Source of the DNA: Steroidobacteraceae bacterium
GTDB lineage: Bacteria > Pseudomonadota > Gammaproteobacteria > Steroidobacterales > Steroidobacteraceae
DNA length: 64,000 nucleotides
Reading direction: 5' to 3'
Assembly (NCBI GenBank): GCA_025458865.1
Contig: JALORP010000006.1
Location: forward strand, 1-64,000
The notes beneath the pieces are model-generated. The model ran no database searches. It was not told the origin of the DNA and saw nothing but the letters and a program-made list of their open reading frames with translations. Position 1 is the first letter of the stretch. Every line of letters begins with the position of its first letter. This document shows positions 15,020-22,709 of the stretch, piece after piece. The translations under genes and the position numbers were made by a program.

Positions 15020-16165
15020 GCGACTGCAGAATTCGACGAACCCGCGGATCTTCTCGCGGTCGGCCGCGGTGGCGACGTTCACCGCGTACTCGTAGCGCCG
15101 CCCGCTGGCGGTGACCGCGAGGCCAAGTTCTCCCGCGGAGGGCAGTCGCCCGGCGAGGGCCGGGGCCACGGCAAGGGCGGCCCTGAACTCCCCGCCCTGC
15201 ACGGACCACGAGGAGGCCGAGGTCCGCGGGTCCACCGGCACGCGCTCGTCGCCCAGGGTCCAGTGGATTGCGGACACCACGACCGTGTCCCGCCAGTCCT
15301 CATCGAAGTGCTGGCTCGAGACGTGGATCTCGACCGGCTCGCCGCAGCGAAGCGTGACCGCGGCGCCGTTGGCCAGGCGCTCCTGGCGCCCGGCGAGAAC
15401 GACCTCGTCTTCCAGGATTTCGAGGTCCCACGACGGCGGCATCCTGCCGTCGTTCACCACGCCCATGCGCCGCAGGTCTGCCATGCCAAGGTAATCGAGG
15501 TCTGCGTGCGGCCTTGCGCTCATCCGGTCGAAGAACTCGACATCCACGCCCGCATGCCGGATGTAGCCGACCAGCAGCGCCGCCAGGGCCTGGGTTTCCG
15601 CCTCGACCTCGCGTGGCGAATCCTCTCCAGGCGCACGCTCGGTCGAGAATCGGTGCACGGCGAAGCGCGCGCCCGGGTCGAGGTACCGGTACTTGCCACC
15701 GAGGTACGCCACCGCGCAGGCGCTCAGGCACTGGCCAGGCACGAACCTGCCCCAGGCGCCGCCGAAGGCCGCGACCTCGGTGACGAACTCCTTCTCCCGG
15801 AGGTAATAGCCGATCTCGATCGCGGCCAGGAGGTCCCCGCCGCGCGAGTCGAAGCGGACCCGCGCCGCCGTGAGGCCCTGCTCGTCCACCAGCTGCCGCA
15901 GCTGCGTGAAGGTGGAGTCGCCGATGGCACCCTCGACGTAGATCTCCGGAAGCGCTCCGGCGAAGCCCGACTGTCCAGGCGGAAGCGGGACGAAGCGGAC
16001 GACCGGCTCCTGCGGCGTTTCGGTCCTGCGATCCGCCTCCGCGCCGGCGACGAGGACCGTCGCGATCGCGCCCGGGAAGACCAGCAGCGACAGCAGGGCC
16101 GGCGGCCTCGGCGCGAAGCGGCGCGCTGCCCCGGACGACTCCCGCTCATGGGGCTGCCGGCGCAT
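14981..16165 (-). CDS. Periplasmic ClpP/crotonase-fold protein (COG3904-like)
   Basis: A 394-residue protein with an N-terminal signal or anchor (ALLSLLVFPGAIATVLVAGA, about 18-37) and a ClpP-like domain. Motifs are EIYVEGAIGDSTF, RFDSRGGDLLAAIEIGYYLRE, then GQCLSACAVAYLGG, where the Ser stands at the ClpP-type nucleophile position, and RFAVHRF, which may supply the His. The C-terminal 130 residues form a separate beta-rich domain of unknown role. The start at 16165 leaves only 19 bases to the divergent SDR gene. Whether it is a true protease is unknown. Confidence 0.7.
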   Translation of the reverse strand: MRRQPHERESSGAARRFAPRPPALLSLLVFPGAIATVLVAGAEADRRTETPQEPVVRFVPLPPGQSGFAGALPEIYVEGAIGDSTFTQLRQLVDEQGLTAARVRFDSRGGDLLAAIEIGYYLREKEFVTEVAAFGGAWGRFVPGQCLSACAVAYLGGKYRYLDPGARFAVHRFSTERAPGEDSPREVEAETQALAALLVGYIRHAGVDVEFFDRMSARPHADLDYLGMADLRRMGVVNDGRMPPSWDLEILEDEVVLAGRQERLANGAAVTLRCGEPVEIHVSSQHFDEDWRDTVVVSAIHWTLGDERVPVDPRTSASSWSVQGGEFRAALAVAPALAGRLPSAGELGLAVTASGRRYEYAVNVATAADREKIRGFVEFCSRSGGTGRRPPTAG

Positions 16166-16184
16166 ACTGGGAACCTGTTCCGCA

Positions 16185-17006
16185 ATGGATCTGTGCGCCA
16201 GCGTGACCCCGAAGGCCGCCACACGCAAGCCGGTGACCGTCGTCACCGGCGCTTCCTCGGGCATCGGCCGCGCCATCGCCCGCGAGTTCGCCGCGCACGG
16301 CTACGATCTCGTCATCGTCGCGCGCCGCCGGGCGCGGCTCGAGGCGCTGAAGCGGGAACTGGTGAACGACTACGCCGTGCGGGTGCGCGTCGTCGAGGCG
16401 GACCTCTACGACCCCGCCACGCCGGACCGCCTCGCGCGGCTGCTCGCGCGTGAGCCGATCGGCATCATCGTCAACAACGCGGGCACGCTCGAGGGCGGGA
16501 GCTTCGCCTCGATGCCGCGCGGGCGCGTGCTCGAGATGCTGCAGCTCAACGTGACGGCGCTGGTGACGCTCACCCACGCGATGCTGCCGCGCCTATTGGC
16601 GCGGGGCGGCGGGCGCATCGTCAACGTCGCCTCCATTGCCGCCTTCGCGCCGATTCCCTGGCTTGGCGTCTACGCGGCGACGAAGGCCTTCGTGCTGTCC
16701 TTCGGTGAGTCGCTCGGCGAGGAACTCCGCGAGCGTGGCGTCACCGTCACGACGGTATGCCCGGGGCTCACCGACTCCGAGATGGCGGATGCGGCGCTGG
16801 AGCGCGCACCGGGCCTGAAGCCCTGGCGCGGCCAGCTCTTCGCGCCGGCCACGGAGGTTGCGCGCGCGGCCTACGGTGGCTGCATGTCCGCAGACCCCGT
16901 GGTCGTTCCGGGCCTCACCAATCGCGCCTATGACGGGCTGATGCAGGCCGCGCCGCGGCCGCTGCGCCGCTTCCTTTCGCGCTACATCGCCCGCTCGCTG
17001 CGCTGA
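16185..17006 (+). CDS. Short-chain dehydrogenase/reductase
   Basis: A 273-residue classical SDR using NAD(P)H. It has TGASSGIGRAIA (cofactor loop), NNAGTLEGG, the catalytic Ser in NVASIAAFAP, and YAATKA with the Tyr-Lys pair. The extended C-terminus (YDGLMQAAPRPLRRFLSRYIARS) is typical of the YqjQ/DltE-like branch. The substrate is not inferable. ATG 16185 is used; its promoter must overlap the divergent gene because only 19 bases separate the two starts. Confidence 0.85.
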   Translation: MDLCASVTPKAATRKPVTVVTGASSGIGRAIAREFAAHGYDLVIVARRRARLEALKRELVNDYAVRVRVVEADLYDPATPDRLARLLAREPIGIIVNNAGTLEGGSFASMPRGRVLEMLQLNVTALVTLTHAMLPRLLARGGGRIVNVASIAAFAPIPWLGVYAATKAFVLSFGESLGEELRERGVTVTTVCPGLTDSEMADAALERAPGLKPWRGQLFAPATEVARAAYGGCMSADPVVVPGLTNRAYDGLMQAAPRPLRRFLSRYIARSLR

Positions 17007-17024
17007 GCGCGCACCGCGCGCGGG

Positions 17025-18206
17025 TCAGAGGATCGGCGCCTCGTGCTTCTCGCCACGCTCGTACACGACGTGCGCGCGGCCGACCAGCAGCGGATCTATC
17101 GGCCCGATGCGGGTGAGGTCCTTGTTGGCGTAGGGCAGCTTGTGCAGTACGTAGCGCAGCGCGTTCAGGCGCGCGCGCTTCTTGCAGTCGGACTTCACCA
17201 CCGTCCAGGGCGCATCCGCGGTGTCCGTGTAGAAGAACATCGCCTCCTTCGCCTTGGTGTACTCGTCCCACTTGTCGAGGGAGGCCATGTCGATGGGGGA
17301 CAGCTTCCAGTGCTTGAGGGGGTGGGACTCGCGCTCCTTGAACCGCCGGCGCTGCTCCTCGCGGCTGACCGAGAACCAGAACTTGATGAGGTGCAGGCCG
17401 CTGCGCGCGAGGTTGCGCTCGAACTCGGGCGCCTGGCGCATGAACTCCAGGTACTCGTCGTCGTTGCAGAAACCCATCACGCGCTCGACACCCGCGCGGT
17501 TGTACCAGGAGCGGTCGAACAGCACGACCTCGCCGCGCGTCGGCAGGTGCTCGACGTAGCGCTGGAAATACCACTGGCCACGCTCGGCCTCGGTCGGCTT
17601 GTCCAGCGCGACGACCCTCGCACCGCGGGGGTTGAGGTGCTCCATGAAGCGCTTGATCGTGCCGCCCTTGCCGGCCGCGTCGCGGCCCTCGAAGAGGATC
17701 ACCACGCGCTGGCCGGTCTGCTTGACCCAGGCCTGCAGCTTGAGCAACTCGACCTGCAGCTGGTACTTCGCCTGCTCGTAGCTCCGGCGCGACATGAGAT
17801 TGCGGTAGGGATAGCCGCCATTGCGCCAGTCCCCGGATAGCTCCAGGTCCGCGTCCACACGGCGCTTCCTGCGCGCCGCGCGCTCGCGGTCCTCGAACAG
17901 CTTGCGCAGGGACATGATGTCGTCCGGCGAGGCGCCGGCGAGGATGGCCTGGAAGGACTCCAGCAGCCGGTCGCCGGGCTCGCCCGCGGCTTCGCCGAGA
18001 ATGTCGGTGATGGCGACGGCCTTCTGCTCGGTGGCGGCCGAGATGGCCTCGCCGACCGAGAAGCCCTCGATGCCGGCTGTGGTCAGATCAGGCGGGATGT
18101 CGCCTTCCACCGCGCGGCGGCTACGCCTGGCGGGACGCTTGGATTTGGTCGTCTTCGTCGCCTTTCGGGTCGCCACCTGGTCCACGCGGGTCTCCGGAAT
18201 GAGCAC
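17025..18206 (-). CDS. ppk2: Polyphosphate kinase 2
   Basis: A 393-residue PPK2-family enzyme that phosphorylates nucleoside mono- or diphosphates with polyphosphate. Walker A is FEGRDAAGKGGTIKRF (near residue 180), Walker B VVLFDRSWYNRAG, and the lid region is KFWFSVSREEQRRRFKERE. The N-terminal 70 residues are Lys/Arg-rich and low-complexity. Overall length and core fit class I (ADP to ATP), but class cannot be proved by eye. The start is a GTG with no clear Shine-Dalgarno; an in-frame GTG lies a few codons later. Confidence 0.92.
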   Translation of the reverse strand: MLIPETRVDQVATRKATKTTKSKRPARRSRRAVEGDIPPDLTTAGIEGFSVGEAISAATEQKAVAITDILGEAAGEPGDRLLESFQAILAGASPDDIMSLRKLFEDRERAARRKRRVDADLELSGDWRNGGYPYRNLMSRRSYEQAKYQLQVELLKLQAWVKQTGQRVVILFEGRDAAGKGGTIKRFMEHLNPRGARVVALDKPTEAERGQWYFQRYVEHLPTRGEVVLFDRSWYNRAGVERVMGFCNDDEYLEFMRQAPEFERNLARSGLHLIKFWFSVSREEQRRRFKERESHPLKHWKLSPIDMASLDKWDEYTKAKEAMFFYTDTADAPWTVVKSDCKKRARLNALRYVLHKLPYANKDLTRIGPIDPLLVGRAHVVYERGEKHEAPIL

Positions 18207-18322
18207 TGATCACGAAACGCTAAGCGCAAGCATGGCCGGATGCCTCCGCAGAATCCGAGACAGGCGGTTGCTGCCCGGCGTTACCGAGACGTGGGTCACG
18301 GGATGCGGCCGGGCCTCGGCCA

Positions 18323-18778
18323 CTAGCCCGGGTCGGCGGTCCGCTCGCCGGCTTCCTCCGGCACATGGCGGATGAGCCGGGCGATCGTCGCGCCACGCTC
18401 GTCGATGAGATAGAGGTACGGTTCCTTCACGAGCGCGCCGCGCGTGTTGCCGAGCACGGCGTTGAAGCGCTGCTCCTGGTCCATCACGGCCTCGGGGCAC
18501 ATGCGGCGCGTCGCGGCGACCAAGCCGAATCGCAACCCTGGGCCCGACTGCTCGTAGGAGGTCGTGAAGCGGTTGCAGGCGAGGTTACCCGCCACGGCGC
18601 CGCGCTCGCCGAACTCCAGCGTGGACTGCACGCGGTCGATCACGCCGCGCCCCTCGAGGTCCTCGACCAGCCAGCGGGTGTTGGCGAGGTCGGGCGGCAC
18701 CGAGCCGGTCACGGGCGCGCAACCCGACAGGAGGAGCGTGGCGGCGAGTGTGGAAAGGACCAGGCTGTAGAGGCGCAT
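18323..18778 (-). CDS. META-domain (HslJ-like) lipoprotein
   Basis: A 151-residue lipoprotein: signal and lipobox LLLSGC (Cys near 20), then a META domain with the hallmark GNLACNRFTTSYE and RRMCPEAVMDQEQRFNAVL. META/HslJ proteins sit at the outer membrane and are linked to stress or novobiocin tolerance, but have no known enzyme activity. ATG 18778 has GGAGAA upstream. A second META domain occurs in the NlpE fusion at 58140-59231. Confidence 0.8.
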   Translation of the reverse strand: MRLYSLVLSTLAATLLLSGCAPVTGSVPPDLANTRWLVEDLEGRGVIDRVQSTLEFGERGAVAGNLACNRFTTSYEQSGPGLRFGLVAATRRMCPEAVMDQEQRFNAVLGNTRGALVKEPYLYLIDERGATIARLIRHVPEEAGERTADPG

Positions 18779-18847
18779 ATGCGGATTCTCCGTGTCACGT
18801 ACCCGATCATAACCCGGCCGCGGCGGCCTGCCCGGCCGGCCGCGGGA

Positions 18848-18884
18848 TTCATCGGGCGTTCATTCCCGGTTCAAGGCCGATTCA
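18848..18884 (+). promoter_or_regulatory. Four phased TTCA repeats upstream of the small exported protein
   Basis: TTCA occurs at 18848, 18859, 18870 and 18881, that is, with an exact 11-bp period, ending 52 bases before the ATG at 18936. Direct repeats one helical turn apart are how OmpR/PhoB/PhoP-type response regulators bind. Which regulator, if any, uses these is unknown. Confidence 0.45.
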
Positions 18885-18935
18885 GGCGCCGCATTCCAAT
18901 CTCGGGCCGTGTTCCACGCGCACCGGAGACGACCC

Positions 18936-19427
18936 ATGAGGATCCTGCTGGCACTGCTGCTGACGCTTTTCACCCTTCCTGCCTTCGCGGACCCCTCGGC
19001 CCACTATGGCCGCGGCCCCTCGCGCGAACTGCTGCATGCGAGCCGGCAGCTCGACCAGGCGGCTCACGGCCTGTACGGCCAGGTTCGCCACGACCGGGGG
19101 CGGTCCGAGGCGACCTCGCGGGCGCGCGACCTCGCCGAGGCCACGCGCGACTTCGAGCGCCTCGTCGCGCGCAACGCGCCGCCGCGCAAGCTCCAGGAGA
19201 GCTTCCGCCGCGTCGAGCAGCGCTACGGCCGGCTGGCCCGGCACATCACGACGCCACGCCTCCTGATCAAGCGCAGCCCGATCGTCGCCAGCCTTCGGGA
19301 CGTCGACCGCGCCGCGCAGCACGTGGAGCGGGCGCTCGAACGGCGCCACTACGCCTACCGGGATGACCGTGGCTACGACCCGCGGCACCGGCCCGACGAC
19401 CGCCGCGACCCCTGGCCCTACCGCTGA
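18936..19427 (+). CDS. Small exported Arg/His-rich protein, unknown function
   Basis: A 163-residue protein with a clear Sec signal (RILLALLLTLFTLPAFA) and a basic mature part rich in Arg, His and Tyr. The central region (about 35-120) looks helical, with regularly placed Leu and Arg (SRQLDQAAHGLYGQVRH, ARDLAEATRDFERLVARN), and the tail is RDDRGYDPRHRPDDRRDPWPYR. I recognise no family. ATG 18936 with GGAGA upstream fits the signal start. Its 3' end overlaps convergent modC by 10 bases. Phased TTCA repeats upstream suggest two-component control. Confidence 0.65.
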   Translation: MRILLALLLTLFTLPAFADPSAHYGRGPSRELLHASRQLDQAAHGLYGQVRHDRGRSEATSRARDLAEATRDFERLVARNAPPRKLQESFRRVEQRYGRLARHITTPRLLIKRSPIVASLRDVDRAAQHVERALERRHYAYRDDRGYDPRHRPDDRRDPWPYR

Positions 19428-20530
19428 GGAGACGCGTGTGCGGCCTCGTGCGGAAGCAGGTGCACGGCCGAAGCCTTGAACAGCGCCGACACCTGCTCGC
19501 CCGGCGCAAGGCCGAGTTCCTCGCAGCCCGGGCGGGTGACCCAGGCGAAAAGCGGGAAGCCGGCGTCCAGCTCGATGCGTGTCAGCGGCACGGCGGGCTG
19601 GACGCCGACCACCCGCGCGGCGAGCCGGTTGCGCACGCTGCTCGCCGGCCCCGGCTCGCGCTGCAGGATCACGTCCTCGCCCCGCAGGCAGACCAGCACG
19701 TCCCGTGGGATTCCCGGAGGCGCCACGGCCATGATCCGCGCGGTGCCGACCTCGACTTCGGCGACCCCGTCGTGGAGCGCCACCACCCGCCCGGGCTGGC
19801 GCGTCTCGACGCCGACGATGCGGGCGGCCTCTGCGTCCGCCGGACGGTTGAAGACTTCGAGCACCGGTCCGGACTGCAGCACCCGGCCTTCGTTCATCAA
19901 GACCATGTCATCGCCCAGCACCAGCGCCTCGTTGCGGTCGTGCGTGACCACGAGGGCCGGAATGCCGGCCTGCAGCAGCAGTTGCCTGAGTTCGTCGCGC
20001 AGGGACTCGCGCAGCGCCGCGTCCAGCGCGGCGAGCGGCTCGTCGAGCAGCAGCAGGCGCGGCTCGCGCACGAGGGCCCGCGCCAGCGCCACGCGCTGCT
20101 GCTGGCCACCCGACAGCTCGCGCGGCCTCCGACCGGCGAGGCCGCCGAGGTCGAGCCGGTCGAGCATCGCCGCGACGCGCTCGCGCCGCGCGGCGGCCGG
20201 CATCCGGCCGAGCCCGAATCCGACGTTGCCGGCCACGTCGAGGTGCGGGAACAGCGCGTAGTCCTGGAAGACGAAGCCGACGCCGCGGCGCTGCGGCGGC
20301 AGCAACAGCCGGGTCGCGGCATCGAACCAGCGCTCGTCGCCGAAGTGGATCTCGCCCTCGTCCGGCCGCTCGAGGCCGGCCAGGCAGCGCAGGACCGTGG
20401 TCTTGCCGCAGCCGGACGGGCCGAACAGCACGGTGACGCGCGGCGGATCGAGGGGCAGGTCGAGGGCGGCGGCGACCACCGGCCCGCCGGCGAAGCGCCG
20501 CGTGAAATCCGCCTTCAGCGAACCGGCCAT
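19418..20530 (-). CDS. modC: Molybdate ABC transporter ATPase ModC
   Basis: A 370-residue ABC ATPase that powers molybdate import. Walker A is FGPSGCGKTT (near 35), then the Q-loop in FVFQDYALFPHLDVAGN, signature LSGGQQQR, Walker B LLLLDEPLAALD and H-loop VVTHDRNEA. A C-terminal oxyanion-sensing TOBE-type domain follows (RNRLAARVVGVQPAVPLTRI). The ATG at 20530 lies inside the modB 3' end (16-base overlap). It is the last gene of modABC. Confidence 0.93.
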   Translation of the reverse strand: MAGSLKADFTRRFAGGPVVAAALDLPLDPPRVTVLFGPSGCGKTTVLRCLAGLERPDEGEIHFGDERWFDAATRLLLPPQRRGVGFVFQDYALFPHLDVAGNVGFGLGRMPAAARRERVAAMLDRLDLGGLAGRRPRELSGGQQQRVALARALVREPRLLLLDEPLAALDAALRESLRDELRQLLLQAGIPALVVTHDRNEALVLGDDMVLMNEGRVLQSGPVLEVFNRPADAEAARIVGVETRQPGRVVALHDGVAEVEVGTARIMAVAPPGIPRDVLVCLRGEDVILQREPGPASSVRNRLAARVVGVQPAVPLTRIELDAGFPLFAWVTRPGCEELGLAPGEQVSALFKASAVHLLPHEAAHASPQR

Positions 20531-21189
20531 GCCTGCACGAAGCGCCGCTGCAGCGCGTAGGTCGCGAGCAGCACGGCGAAGGAGAACACCAGCAGGATCG
20601 CGGACGTCCTTCCGGCCGCCGCGTAATCGAGCGCCTGCACCTCGTCGTAGATCGCGATCGAGATGGTGCGCGTCTCGCCCGGGATGTTTCCGCCGATCAT
20701 CAGCACCACGCCGAACTCGCCGAGGGTGTGCGCAAACGACAGCACGATCCCGGTCAGCACGCCGGGCCACGCGAGCGGCAGGCACACCTTGAAGAACGTC
20801 GCGAGCCGGCCTGCGCCGAGGCACCATGCGGCCTCCTCGAGGCGCCGGTCGAGCGTCGCGAAGGCCGCGGCGAAGGGCTGAACGGCGAACGGCAGGCTGT
20901 AGAGGACGGAGGCGACGAGCAGTCCCTCGAAAGTGAAGACCAGCCCCTGGCCGAATAGCCGCTCCCAGGCGGCGCCGACGGGACTCGCCGGTCCGAGCGC
21001 CACCAGCACGTAGAAGCCCAGCACCGTCGGGGGGAGGACGATGGGCAGCGCGACGATCGCCTCGACGATCGCGCGGCCGCGCCAGCGCGTGCGCGCCAGC
21101 CAGTAGGCGAGCGGCAGGCCGAGCGCGAGCAGCACCGCGGTGGTCGCAGCGGCGAGCTCGACGCTCAGCCGGATGGCTTGCCAGTCCAC
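20515..21189 (-). CDS. modB: Molybdate ABC transporter permease ModB
   Basis: A 224-residue inner-membrane permease with five to six TM segments. It has LPIVLPPTVLGFYVLVALG, typical of ModB, and the ABC-coupling EAA loop EEAAWCLGAGRLATFFKVCLP. It overlaps modA by 25 bases and modC by 16, so the three are translationally coupled. Confidence 0.93.
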   Translation of the reverse strand: MDWQAIRLSVELAAATTAVLLALGLPLAYWLARTRWRGRAIVEAIVALPIVLPPTVLGFYVLVALGPASPVGAAWERLFGQGLVFTFEGLLVASVLYSLPFAVQPFAAAFATLDRRLEEAAWCLGAGRLATFFKVCLPLAWPGVLTGIVLSFAHTLGEFGVVLMIGGNIPGETRTISIAIYDEVQALDYAAAGRTSAILLVFSFAVLLATYALQRRFVQAWPVR

Positions 21190-21974
21190 GGCAGGACGAA
21201 TCCGTAGCGCTCGAGGATCGCGCGGCCCGCGGGCCCGAGCATGTAGTCGCGCAAGGCGCGCGCCGCGGCCGCATCACGCGCCCAGGGCGTGATCATGCCT
21301 CCCTGCTCCATCGTCGGGTAAGCCTCCAGTGGAATCTCCCAGTAGCGCCCCTGGCCGCGCATGGGCGGCGCGACGACGAGCGACAGCGCGATGATGCCGG
21401 CGTCGGCGGCGCGACTCTGCACGAACTGGGCGGTCTGTGCGACGTTCTCGCCGAGCACCAGGCGCCCGGCGACCGCGTCGTACACGCCGAGCGAGCGCAG
21501 CGCCGCCTCGGCCGCGACGCCGTAAGGCGCGTGGCGAGGGTTCGCGATCGCGATCCGGCGCACCGACGGATCGAGGAGCGCGCGGATGCCCAGCCTGTCG
21601 ACTTCGAGCGGCGAACTCCCCGGCACCCAGAGCACGATGCGGCCGACCGCGTAGGCGAACACCTCGCTGCCGAGCGCCAGCCCGTCGTCGGCGAGGCGGC
21701 GCGGGTAGAGGAGATCCGCCGAGAGGAAGACGTCGAACGGCGCGCGGCTGCGCAACTGCGCGTAGAAATTTCCCGAAGAGCCGTAGGTGACCCTGACGGC
21801 AACGTCCGGACGCTCCGCGCGAAAAGCCAGCATGATCTCGTCGAACGCGTACTTGAGGTCGGCGGCGGCGGCGACGCGGACCTCACCGCCGTGGGACGGC
21901 AAAGCGACGACAGAAACCGCCAGCAAGACGGCGAGCAGCAGGTTTCGCAGGACACGGGTCAAGTTTGTCGGCAC
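21165..21974 (-). CDS. modA: Molybdate-binding periplasmic protein ModA
   Basis: A 269-residue solute-binding protein with an N-terminal signal (LLLAVLLAVSVVALPSHG). Family motifs are VAAAADLKYAFDEI, YGSSGNFYAQL, APFDVFLSAD, IANPRHAPYG and ADAGIIALSLV, which contribute to oxyanion binding. The start is a GTG at 21974 without an obvious Shine-Dalgarno; an in-frame TTG four codons on is an alternative. It is first in the modABC operon. The 168 bases upstream (21975-22142) hold no gene and no ModE box or Moco riboswitch that I can recognise. Confidence 0.92.
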   Translation of the reverse strand: MPTNLTRVLRNLLLAVLLAVSVVALPSHGGEVRVAAAADLKYAFDEIMLAFRAERPDVAVRVTYGSSGNFYAQLRSRAPFDVFLSADLLYPRRLADDGLALGSEVFAYAVGRIVLWVPGSSPLEVDRLGIRALLDPSVRRIAIANPRHAPYGVAAEAALRSLGVYDAVAGRLVLGENVAQTAQFVQSRAADAGIIALSLVVAPPMRGQGRYWEIPLEAYPTMEQGGMITPWARDAAAARALRDYMLGPAGRAILERYGFVLPWTGKPSG

Positions 21975-22142
21975 CGGCTCGTCGACGCTAAGCGCGCCGG
22001 CGCCGGCATCCTCGGGCAGCCTCCCGCGGCGGTCAAGGCATCCGGCAACCGGGCCGGAGTCCGCCCCATGCCGGAGCGCGCGGCCGACTACCTCCCTGAC
22101 GGTGCCGCGGGCGCCCGCCAGGGATGGGCTTTCGACGCTCCC

Positions 22143-22643
22143 TCAGGCATCCCGGTCGAGCGGGATGCGGATCTTCTGGCCGGGGAAGATCTTGTCCGGG
22201 TCGAGGATCACCTCGCGGTTCGCCTCGAACACATCCTTCCAGCGGCTGGCGCGGCCGTAGTAGCGCTGCGCGATGTGCGAGAGCGTGTCGCCCTTCACGA
22301 TCACGTAGTACTCCTCGCGCGGCGCGGCAGGGGTCTCCTGGGCATGCTGGTGAGGACCGCCGACCGGCACTTCCTGCGGCCTGGGCGCCACGAAGGGCGT
22401 GAGCGCCGAGGCATACACGTCCACCACGCCCTCGACGTTGCCCGCCATGAGCACGCACTTCTGCCACGCATCCGGGCGCGTGCAGCGCCCCGTGAGGCCC
22501 ACGATCCCGCGGTCGAAGGTCACTTCGAGACCCTCCACGCCGGGATTGTTGGCCAGGATGTGCTCCTTGATCTTGTCGGCGGCCTCCTCGTCCTTCCGGA
22601 ACAGCCGGCGGCCGACGTCCTTGACGAATCCGAACAGGTCCAT
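22143..22643 (-). CDS. BON-LysM protein (Kbp/YgaU-like)
   Basis: A 166-residue protein with an N-terminal BON domain (about 18-85, IKEHILANNPGVEGLEVTFDRGIVGLTG) and a C-terminal LysM domain (about 112-160, YVIVKGDTLSHIAQRYYG, FPGQKIRIP). E. coli Kbp of the same layout binds potassium; peptidoglycan contact through LysM is also possible. There is no signal peptide, as in Kbp. ATG 22643 has a perfect AAGGAGG upstream. It stands alone and diverges from the ABC importer operon. Confidence 0.85.
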   Translation of the reverse strand: MDLFGFVKDVGRRLFRKDEEAADKIKEHILANNPGVEGLEVTFDRGIVGLTGRCTRPDAWQKCVLMAGNVEGVVDVYASALTPFVAPRPQEVPVGGPHQHAQETPAAPREEYYVIVKGDTLSHIAQRYYGRASRWKDVFEANREVILDPDKIFPGQKIRIPLDRDA

Positions 22644-22709
22644 GGCGTCCTCCTTCGCTGCGTGACGGGCATCCTAGCGCCGCGCGGCGGGGCTGTGTAT
22701 GGTGGCTTG

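Noticed and set aside
21975-22142. Moco riboswitch or ModE operator ahead of modA
   Set aside because: I could not find the recognisable ModE dyad or a convincing Moco aptamer core; only GC-rich sequence without clear structure was seen.
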